The notes under the pieces are model-generated. The model worked only from the letters and a program-made list of their open reading frames with translations. It was not told the DNA's origin and ran no database searches. Source: Joostella atrarenae (lineage in GTDB: Bacteria > Bacteroidota > Bacteroidia > Flavobacteriales > Flavobacteriaceae). Taken from it: a DNA stretch of 64,000 bases. Shown one piece after another: positions 57,130-64,000 of the stretch (its first letter is position 1; each line of letters begins with the position of its first letter). The translations under genes and the position numbers were made by a program. The DNA is taken from positions 1 through 64,000 of the forward strand of contig NZ_JAETXX010000005.1 of the NCBI RefSeq assembly GCF_021764745.1, read 5' to 3'.

Positions 57130-57923
57130 TTGTTTTCTGGTTTATCCTTTTCTTTCTTTTTAGGCTTATTACTTTTAAATATTGGAATTAAATAAGATAA
57201 AGTGTAGTTGTAACCTACCCCAAATCTACTTCCGTCTGTAACCTTGTTAAAGCCAGGAATAAATAAGTTTGGAAATTGACTAGCTTCAGTCTCGTTAATT
57301 AAGAAATTAAGGCGAACACTTCCACTCAAATAAAGATTTCTAAAGAGTTCTACTTTAAGTCCAAAAACTACTTCTGTCCATTGTGCATTTAATCCACTGT
57401 AAGTGCCCAACATATCTTCTCCTGTAATTCCAGCGGCAGTTTCTCCCCAAAATTGATTAGGATTATATACTTGGTATTCATTTAATGTTTGATCAAAAGT
57501 ACTGAGTCCGAAACGAATTCCTATATTTATAATATTCTCCATTCCATACCAATTCTCATAGGTATTCCAATCAAAACCAATTTTTACGTAGCTTCCGTTA
57601 GTTGTGAAATTAAAGTTGTCTTCTTGAGTTGTTTTTTCTTCATTACCAAGCTCTGCAGCAACATAAAAGTTGTGTGAAACTCTAAAATCAGCTACAAGTT
57701 CTAAACCTCTATAGTCATCGTCAATAAGAGAACGAATTGGCTTACTAAGGTCTATTCCAACACGTAAACCGTAACGTTGTTTGTATGAGATACTGTCATT
57801 TACAATTTTCTCTATAGGGGCAATAGAATCAGTAACAACACTATCTATTGCTTTTGTTTCCTCCTGAGAAAATCCAAAAAAAGTGAAAAGTAAAAATAGA
57901 CTACTAAAGATATATTTTAACAT
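57126..57923 (-). CDS. DUF6048 outer-membrane-like protein
   Basis: 265 residues with a signal peptide (LFTFFGFSQ). Alternating beta strands with aromatic girdles (YGLRVGIDLSKPIRSLIDDD; VGYNYTLSYLIPIFK) suggest a small outer-membrane barrel. Its ATG overlaps the end of the DUF6452 gene by 20 bp. The DUF6452-DUF6048 pair after rlmD is a conserved flavobacterial arrangement. Confidence 0.75.
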   Translation of the reverse strand: MLKYIFSSLFLLFTFFGFSQEETKAIDSVVTDSIAPIEKIVNDSISYKQRYGLRVGIDLSKPIRSLIDDDYRGLELVADFRVSHNFYVAAELGNEEKTTQEDNFNFTTNGSYVKIGFDWNTYENWYGMENIINIGIRFGLSTFDQTLNEYQVYNPNQFWGETAAGITGEDMLGTYSGLNAQWTEVVFGLKVELFRNLYLSGSVRLNFLINETEASQFPNLFIPGFNKVTDGSRFGVGYNYTLSYLIPIFKSNKPKKKEKDKPENN

Positions 57924-58452
57924 GTATGGTGTCTTGATGTTCTAAATTTGTGTCTTGGTCTAATAAAGCAAGAATCCATTCGTCAGGATTAGGATCGGGC
58001 CCTGTATACTCAGGATTTAAGATACTAACTAATTCTGAAAAATTAACTCCATAGCCACAACCTCTTGAAATAAAATATTCTTGACGAGCGTAATTAAATT
58101 GTAAAGTGTCGATATCTCCAGTTTCTAGACCATCGTCATCATCTTGCGAATTATAAATAAATAAAAACTTACTTGTAGTTTCAGATGTTCTTAAGGGGAT
58201 ATCTACTTCAGTTTGACTAGATCTGTCTGAAAACGTGTTTAATGTATCAACGACTTCATCATTATTATCTAGTCCTATAATTCTTAAATTAGGAACAGCT
58301 TTTTCTTCCTCTTGATCTGAAAAGTCATAAAAACCTACTTTCAGATATGGTGTAGTCTGCGTTTCCTCTGGACAGATATCATCCTTTTCACAAGCGGAAA
58401 AAATAGCTCCACCAATGGCTAATATAAAAAATACTGCTAATAATTTCTTCAT
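57904..58452 (-). CDS. DUF6452 lipoprotein
   Basis: 182 residues with lipobox IFSACEK. CEKDDICPEETQTTPYLKVG and ISRGCGYGVNF are the two cysteine-bearing blocks typical of DUF6452. It lies 34 bp after rlmD and overlaps the DUF6048 start, so the three genes form an operon. The function is unknown. Confidence 0.75.
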   Translation of the reverse strand: MKKLLAVFFILAIGGAIFSACEKDDICPEETQTTPYLKVGFYDFSDQEEEKAVPNLRIIGLDNNDEVVDTLNTFSDRSSQTEVDIPLRTSETTSKFLFIYNSQDDDDGLETGDIDTLQFNYARQEYFISRGCGYGVNFSELVSILNPEYTGPDPNPDEWILALLDQDTNLEHQDTIHVKIYL

Positions 58453-58486
58453 CTTAATTAGTTTCCTTCTTTAGCGGAAAATTATT

Positions 58487-59896
58487 TTATCTTCTTTGTA
58501 AAAGTACAACGTTTTCCACATGATGTGTTTGTGGGAACATATCTACAGGCTGCACCTTAATTACTTTATATAAATGATCCATAAGTGCTAGGTCTCTAGC
58601 TTGGGTAGCACTGTTACAGCTTACATAAACTATTTTTTCTGCAGCGATATTTAATAACTGCTGCACAACATCTTTGTGCATTCCATCTCTTGGAGGGTCT
58701 GTAATTACTACATCAGGCTTGCCATTTTGCTCGATAAAAGTATCGTTAAATACTTCTTTCATATCCCCTGCGTAGAAAGTAACGTTATCTATCCCGTTTA
58801 ATTGTGCATTTGCCTTTGCATCTTCAATAGCTTCTGGAACCGATTCTACACCAACTACTTTTTTTGCTTTTTTTGCAACAAATTGAGCGATGGTTCCTGT
58901 TCCTGTGTATAAATCGTATACAAGCTCATCTCCAGAAAGGTCTGCAAAATCACGAGTTATTTTATACAACTCATAAGCTTGTTCAGAATTTGTTTGATAA
59001 AAAGATTTAGCATTTATTTTAAACTTTAAACCTTCCATCTCCTCAAAGATATGATCTCTACCAGCATAACATACTATTTCTTGATCATAGATAGTGTCGT
59101 TTGGCTTTTGGTTGACTACATATTGGAGTGACGTAACCTCTGGAAACTCCTCTTTAAGGAAATCTAATAATAGTTCTCTTTCTTCTTTTTTATCGTCGTA
59201 AAACTGAATTAAAACCATAATCTCTCCCGTTGAAGAAGTACGAATCATCATCGTTCTTAATAAACCAGTTTGATTACGTGGATTAAAGAATTCAAAATTA
59301 TTTTTTAAAGCAAAATCTTTAACAGCTGTTCTAATGGCATTAGATGGATCTTCTTGAAGATGACATTTATTAATGTCTAAGATCTTATCCCACATTCCTG
59401 GGATATGAAATCCTAAGGCATTTTTATCTCCAAAATCTTTATCGCTTTGGATTTCTTCTAACGTAAGCCAGCGGCTATCAGAAAAAGAAAACTCCATTTT
59501 ATTGCGATAAAAGTATTGCTTTTCAGAACCTAAAATAGAAATGAATTCTGGTAATTCTATTTTTCCTATTCTAGCTAGATTGTTTAGAACCTCTTTCTGC
59601 TTGTAAAAAAGCTGATGTTCATAAGCCATGTTTTGCCATTTACAACCCCCACAGACTCCAAAATGCTCACATTCAGGATTTGTTCTCTTCGGAGACTTTG
59701 TATGGAACTTGGCTATTTTACCTTCAAAAAAGGCTTTTCGCTTTTTAAAAGTTTGTACGTCTACAATATCTCCCGGTACCGCATATGGTAGAAAGATTAC
59801 GCGTCCGTCAGGAGCTTTGGCAACTCCTTTTCCTTTAGCGCCAGCATCTATTACTTCTACCTCTTCAAAAATCTGTTTCTTGTTCTTTCTTGCCAT
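58487..59896 (-). CDS. rlmD: 23S rRNA (uracil-C5)-methyltransferase RlmD
   Basis: 469 residues. TRAM domain at about 1-65, iron-sulfur cysteines CEHFGVCGGC, SAM motif VYDLYTGTGTIAQF, DPPRDGMHKDV and the catalytic VYVSCNSATQARDL (Cys). The family methylates U1939 or U747 of 23S rRNA; the exact site is inferred. Confidence 0.9.
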   Translation of the reverse strand: MARKNKKQIFEEVEVIDAGAKGKGVAKAPDGRVIFLPYAVPGDIVDVQTFKKRKAFFEGKIAKFHTKSPKRTNPECEHFGVCGGCKWQNMAYEHQLFYKQKEVLNNLARIGKIELPEFISILGSEKQYFYRNKMEFSFSDSRWLTLEEIQSDKDFGDKNALGFHIPGMWDKILDINKCHLQEDPSNAIRTAVKDFALKNNFEFFNPRNQTGLLRTMMIRTSSTGEIMVLIQFYDDKKEERELLLDFLKEEFPEVTSLQYVVNQKPNDTIYDQEIVCYAGRDHIFEEMEGLKFKINAKSFYQTNSEQAYELYKITRDFADLSGDELVYDLYTGTGTIAQFVAKKAKKVVGVESVPEAIEDAKANAQLNGIDNVTFYAGDMKEVFNDTFIEQNGKPDVVITDPPRDGMHKDVVQQLLNIAAEKIVYVSCNSATQARDLALMDHLYKVIKVQPVDMFPQTHHVENVVLLQRR

Positions 59897-60008
59897 GCCG
59901 CAAAAATAGGATTTTTAGTTTGAATGTTACTTATAAAATTATAAAGTTGATAGCTATAATTTTTCAGTAATTAAGATGATACAAGAGAAAATCTGTAATC
60001 TTAAATAA

Positions 60009-61274
60009 TTAGTAATTGTCTCTTATCCATTCTAAAAGTGGAGTCATATGTTTTTTTACTTCTGTACTTCCACCTCGATAATGGTTATTCATAAAACTAA
60101 AAATTAATACCTCACCAGATTTTGTTTCTATATAACCGCTTAAACAATAATTGTTGCTTAAAGTACCCGTTTTAGCATGTATATATGGTTTTGGATTTCC
60201 TTTAAAATAATTTTTTAAAGTCCCTGTTTCTCCTCCAGTAGGGAAAATATCAAAGAGCGTTTCTGTAGGAATTTCTTCATATAATTTATCTAGAACAAAT
60301 ACCATAGATTGTGGAGTGAAAAGATTATACCTTGAAAGTCCAGAACCATCTACCCATCTTGGATTTTGCTTAATGCCAGATAAATCGTTTTCAAGAATGT
60401 AATCTTGTGCTTTATGGCTACTTAATTTATCTCCCAAAGTAGAAGAGGAAAGTATTAAAAGCTGTTCTGCAATAAAATTATCACTCACATGCATCATTCT
60501 TTTATATACGGAATCTGCTTTTATTCCATAAATAATCTTTTTTTCTCCTTCAGGAAAAGTAGAAGTAATTTTTATTTTCTTCTGAAGGATGTTTTCTAAA
60601 ACACCTTTTACAGTTATACTGTCTGTAATATATGGGATTTCGACGGAGTCTTTTTTTGAAGGATTTAAATAAAACTTATTTTCATGCATCGAACGTCTTT
60701 GTTGTGCATTTATGAGACTAATATTTTCTTTAAAATAATCAGGAGAAATGTACAACGAACCTTCATTATTTACAGTAACTACATTTCCATATAAAGGAAA
60801 CGAACTTCGCTCAGGAGCATAATAGGTGTCGTAATCATCCCAAGACCAGCCTGGTCCATATTTAGAGTCCTCTAGATTGTTATAATATAAGTTTATATGT
60901 TGTTGATTTTTTAAGAATGAGATTGCCGTACTGTCTTTTAAATAAGGATGTAAACTGGCTGGATTACCAACTCCTTCAATATAAATTTCATCATTTTTAA
61001 CCAAATACTTTAGTGTAGGTAAGTTCTCTGGAAGTAATTTGTGTGCTGTATAAAAAGTAAAAATTTTAGTATTACTAGCAGGAGTAAAGTATTTAGCTCC
61101 GTTATAATCTATAATCGTATCACCCGACTTTGGATTGTAAACAAAAAGACCTGTAAATTGATTTTTAAAAAAATCAGCATCCAAGTCAGTTTTTACTTCC
61201 TTAGGAAGATTCTTTACGGAAGAACAAGCAATACTGTTTAGAACAACGATTATTAATAATAGAATTTTTTTCAT
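60009..61274 (-). CDS. D-alanyl-D-alanine carboxypeptidase, PBP4/DacB type
   Basis: 421 residues with lipobox NSIACSS. Motifs: SNTK (SxxK) near residue 66, SDNF (SxN) near 265 and HAKTGTLSN (KTG) near 368. It is a class C low-molecular-mass PBP that trims peptidoglycan peptides. The domain I insertion is of moderate length. Likely lipid-anchored in the periplasm. Confidence 0.88.
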   Translation of the reverse strand: MKKILLLIIVVLNSIACSSVKNLPKEVKTDLDADFFKNQFTGLFVYNPKSGDTIIDYNGAKYFTPASNTKIFTFYTAHKLLPENLPTLKYLVKNDEIYIEGVGNPASLHPYLKDSTAISFLKNQQHINLYYNNLEDSKYGPGWSWDDYDTYYAPERSSFPLYGNVVTVNNEGSLYISPDYFKENISLINAQQRRSMHENKFYLNPSKKDSVEIPYITDSITVKGVLENILQKKIKITSTFPEGEKKIIYGIKADSVYKRMMHVSDNFIAEQLLILSSSTLGDKLSSHKAQDYILENDLSGIKQNPRWVDGSGLSRYNLFTPQSMVFVLDKLYEEIPTETLFDIFPTGGETGTLKNYFKGNPKPYIHAKTGTLSNNYCLSGYIETKSGEVLIFSFMNNHYRGGSTEVKKHMTPLLEWIRDNY

Positions 61275-61430
61275 TTACGTATAATATTTTTAAAAATGTG
61301 AAATTAATTAAAAATGAATATCTATAGGTTGTGAGTCGCATTTTAATCTCAACTATTTAACAATTTTACGTGTTAATTTTTTAATCTAATAAAAATTAAC
61401 TATTTTAGGAGCACCTAAATCTTAATTATT

Positions 61431-61802
61431 ATGTTTAAAAATACTTTTTCTTTCGATGGAAGAATTCGAAGAACAGAATATGGACTAAGTTTAATTATTA
61501 CCTTCATTGGCTATCTCATAGCATTTTCATTAACCACATTATTAGCATCTTGGATAACTATCGACACAACTGGAGTAGGTTTGTTGTTCTGGGTATTCTT
61601 TTTACCAGTATTCTATTTTAATATTACTCAGAATACAAAAAGATGTCATGATCTTGGTAAAAGTGGATGGTTTCAGATGATTCCATTTTATATTATTATG
61701 CTTCTTTTTATAGAAGGTAAAGAAGGAACTAATGCTTATGGACGAAACCCTAAAGAGATTTGTCTTTATGAAAACATGCAAGAGGCAACTAGAGCGTCAT
61801 AA
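61431..61802 (+). CDS. DUF805-family membrane protein
   Basis: 123 residues with three membrane helices. FSFDGRIRRTEYGLSLIITF and NTKRCHDLGKSGWFQMIPFY are the DUF805 signatures; EGKEGTNAYGRNPK is the conserved tail. The function is unknown. Confidence 0.85.
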   Translation: MFKNTFSFDGRIRRTEYGLSLIITFIGYLIAFSLTTLLASWITIDTTGVGLLFWVFFLPVFYFNITQNTKRCHDLGKSGWFQMIPFYIIMLLFIEGKEGTNAYGRNPKEICLYENMQEATRAS

Positions 61803-61899
61803 CTTTAACAATTAAGTTTTGATTTTAACTATTAGCCAACAATTTTATATTGAAACTAACGTTAATTTTAAACAACCAATTTAATAAACAAAATATAGG

Positions 61900-62097
61900 A
61901 TGGCAAGAGCTATGTTTGAGTACACTAAAACGGTGTTGCAAAAGGTAAGCTTCGATCCTAGGCTCTTTTCAAGAGAACTAGAGAAAGCAGCAAAAAGGTT
62001 GCTACCTTATGAATTAGATGAACTTAGAATTTGGGTTAATCTATATATTCAAGGTAGGCCAGAATTATCAAAATCTTTAATTTATTTCAATCAATAA
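61900..62097 (+). CDS. Conserved small flavobacterial protein
   Basis: 65 residues, helical (MARAMFEYTKTVLQKVSF, ELEKAAKRLLPYELDELRIW). I recall similar short proteins throughout Flavobacteriaceae, with no known function. A terminator follows four bases later. Confidence 0.7.
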   Translation: MARAMFEYTKTVLQKVSFDPRLFSRELEKAAKRLLPYELDELRIWVNLYIQGRPELSKSLIYFNQ

Positions 62098-62100
62098 TAT

Positions 62101-62127
62101 AAAAGCCACTATTAAGTGGCTTTTTAT
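62101..62127. terminator. Terminator after the small protein gene
   Basis: AAGCCACT pairs with AGTGGCTT around TATTA and has A- and T-runs on both sides. It may also serve the convergent oxyR gene. Confidence 0.75.
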
Positions 62128-62168
62128 TTATATAAACTAACAGGTTATACATTCCTTATTGATGTATT

Positions 62169-63107
62169 TTACTTGTTAATAGGACTTATTATTTTTACGT
62201 TTTGGAATGCTATAGCTCCGCGAATTACTCCTGCAATAATGTCTTTTAGAGCATCGGTGATATGCATTTTTAACTCACTTTTATGGTATATTAAGCTTAC
62301 CTCTCTTGCTGGATTAGGTTCCGTAAAATAGCGTAAATTCTTTTTCTGATTATCGCTAACATCTAATGTGTGTAAATAAGGTAGTAAAGTCATACCTAAA
62401 CCTTCATCAGCAAGCTTCATCATTGTTTCGAAGCTACCACTTTCTAATTGGAAATGGTCATCTTTAAAACCTTTTTTAGATTTACATAAATTTATAACTC
62501 CATCTCTAAAACAATGCCCATCTTCTAAAAGGAGAATATCATCAATATCTAAGTCGTTTACACTTATTTTATCTAATTTATTTAATCTGTGATTCTCTGG
62601 AATATAAGCTACAAAAGGCTCGTAAAATAAAACTCTTTCTTTTATATTTTCATTCTCAAGAGGAGTTGCAGCAATTGCAGCATCTAAATATCCATCCTCT
62701 AGTTTTTCAATTATTGTTTGCGTACTTAATTCTTCAATTTTTAAGTTGACTTTTGGATATTTATTTACAAAGTTTTTTAAAAATAAAGGAAGTAACGTTG
62801 GCATCACAGTAGGGATAATTCCTAATCGGTATTCTCCTCCTATAAACCCTTTTTCTTGGTCTACAATATCTTTAATTCGATAAGATTCATTGACAATATT
62901 CTTAGCTTGCTCTACAATTTTTTTACCAACTTGAGTGAGTTGGATTGGCTTCTTACTCCTGTCAAAAATTAAAATATCTAGTTCATCTTCTAATTTTTGT
63001 ATTTGCATACTTAAAGTAGGTTGCGTAACAAAACTCTTCTCTGCTGCATGTGTGAAGTTTTGATATTCAGCAACCGATAAAACATATTGTAATTGTGTAA
63101 TTGTCAT
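62169..63107 (-). CDS. oxyR: LysR-family peroxide sensor OxyR
   Basis: 312 residues. N-terminal LysR helix-turn-helix (YVLSVAEYQNFTHAAEKSFV). The effector domain has GHCFRDGVINLC, with two Cys nine residues apart as in the OxyR disulfide switch. It activates peroxide-defence genes when oxidised. Confidence 0.9.
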   Translation of the reverse strand: MTITQLQYVLSVAEYQNFTHAAEKSFVTQPTLSMQIQKLEDELDILIFDRSKKPIQLTQVGKKIVEQAKNIVNESYRIKDIVDQEKGFIGGEYRLGIIPTVMPTLLPLFLKNFVNKYPKVNLKIEELSTQTIIEKLEDGYLDAAIAATPLENENIKERVLFYEPFVAYIPENHRLNKLDKISVNDLDIDDILLLEDGHCFRDGVINLCKSKKGFKDDHFQLESGSFETMMKLADEGLGMTLLPYLHTLDVSDNQKKNLRYFTEPNPAREVSLIYHKSELKMHITDALKDIIAGVIRGAIAFQNVKIISPINK

Positions 63108-63233
63108 CCTAAATAATTTATTACAAAGTTACAAAACTATTAGAAAACTTTATAGCGAGATGTATTTTTCATTTGTTCCGCTTATGGGGTCAAGTGTTGA
63201 GATAAGAATATGTATCACCCAAAACATTAATTA

Positions 63234-63971
63234 TTAGATCAATCCTCTAGCTTTAATCTCTAGGTATTTATTTATAGTATCTATGGTAAGATTTTCTGGA
63301 GAAGTAAGAATAGAGTAAATTCCGTATTTTTTTAACTCATTTACAATAAGACGCTTTTCGAAAGCGAATTTTTCGGCAATAACCTTATCATATACTTCTT
63401 GAGTAGAATTTGCTTCTTCTTTTATTAGTGAATCTAATTCCGTATTATCAAAAAATATAATTACTAAAAGATGATTCTTAGCAATAGCTTTTAAATAAGG
63501 AAGTTGTCGATGGAGCGCATCTAAAGTTTCAAAATTTGTATATAAGAATAGGAGACTTCTTTGGTTAATATGAGTTTTTATGTCTCCATAAAGTCTACCA
63601 AAATCACTTTCGAAATAATCAGTTTCTATATTGTAAAGAGTTTCCAGTATAAGATTCATCTGACTATTTCTACGTTCTGCAATTACCGTGTTCTCAACCT
63701 TTTTTGAGAAAGTAAACATTCCTGCTTTATCTTGCTTTTTTAAAACAACATTACTTATTATTAAAGTAGAATTAATAGCATAATCTAATAAACTTAGTCC
63801 GTTAAAAGGCATTTTCATAACACGCCCCTTGTCAATGACAGAATATATAGGTTGTGACTTTTCATCCTGAAACTGATTTACCATCAATTGATTTCTCTTA
63901 GCGGTAGCCTTCCAATTTAGAGTTCTAATATCATCACCTTGAACATATTCTTTAATCTGTTCAAACTCCAT
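63234..63971 (-). CDS. DUF58 protein, partial at the window edge
   Basis: 245 residues from the internal ATG at 63971, but the frame is open to the window edge with KKIRRIGHTMEFEQIKEYV, so the true start lies beyond 64000. YVQGDDIRTLNWKATAKRNQ is the DUF58 core; a vWA-like part follows (IYSVIDKGRVM). DUF58 proteins are usually encoded with MoxR ATPases and vWA proteins in Bacteroidetes aerotolerance operons. Confidence 0.85.
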   Translation of the reverse strand: MEFEQIKEYVQGDDIRTLNWKATAKRNQLMVNQFQDEKSQPIYSVIDKGRVMKMPFNGLSLLDYAINSTLIISNVVLKKQDKAGMFTFSKKVENTVIAERRNSQMNLILETLYNIETDYFESDFGRLYGDIKTHINQRSLLFLYTNFETLDALHRQLPYLKAIAKNHLLVIIFFDNTELDSLIKEEANSTQEVYDKVIAEKFAFEKRLIVNELKKYGIYSILTSPENLTIDTINKYLEIKARGLI

Positions 63972-64000
63972 GGTATGCCCAATTCTACGGATTTTTTTTA

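Overview
The window comes from a low-GC member of the Bacteroidetes, most likely a marine Flavobacteriaceae. Evidence for this includes SusC/SusD transport, a type IX secretion C-terminal domain, TAnnTTTG-type promoter boxes, DUF6048/DUF6452/DUF4268 proteins, a zapA-6S RNA-rny block and sulfatases next to alpha-mannosidases.

Two parts can be told apart. From about 599 to 40148 lies a genomic island of about 39.5 kb inserted in the 3' end of a tRNA-Pro(TGG) gene. The tRNA stays intact at the right end (40151-40224, minus strand) beside an IntDOT-like tyrosine recombinase. A 14-bp copy of the tRNA 3' end lies at 599-612, followed outward by an orphan terminator hairpin that fits the original tRNA terminator. 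Paired TGCACAC boxes with 12-bp phasing lie just inside both ends. The rest, 40225-64000, is ordinary chromosome (transporters, ZapA, 6S RNA, RNase Y, oxidoreductases, RNA methyltransferases, OxyR, DUF58).

The left part of the island holds defence-like and regulatory genes: a HEPN-like protein with an Mrr-type nuclease broken by one stop codon, a small XRE regulator with palindromic operators, and an XRE-HNH pair. It also holds the most striking unit, 4847-6900: an ECF-type sigma factor followed two bases later by a Cas12f homologue that has lost RuvC residues I and II and ends before the zinc ribbon and RuvC III. Two 40-nt repeat units 65 nt apart follow it. This is the layout of an RNA-guided transcription system (nuclease-dead Cas12f plus sigma factor) rather than an immune CRISPR system. 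The sigma factor has a one-base frameshift that removes a second C-terminal helix-turn-helix domain.

The middle of the island (9689-37105) is a polysaccharide utilisation locus. A membrane-tethered Kelch/SARP-type regulator is divergent from a GH92 alpha-mannosidase. Then come SusC, SusD, a DUF3823 lipoprotein, a GH99-like lipoprotein, a second GH92, a second GH99-like enzyme, a sulfatase, a broken endonuclease/exonuclease/phosphatase-family gene, a 1181-residue T9SS-secreted GH99-like protein, a second sulfatase, a FucP-type sugar permease and an alkaline phosphatase broken in a G-tract. Together they suggest uptake and degradation of a sulfated, perhaps phosphorylated, alpha-mannan-like glycan. 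A short partial match between the second guide unit and the susC upstream region makes RNA-guided control of this locus a testable idea, but the match alone is not statistically convincing.

The right end of the island carries a small histone H1-like gene, decayed sequence, an IS1182-like transposase remnant and the integrase. All broken genes I found lie inside the island.
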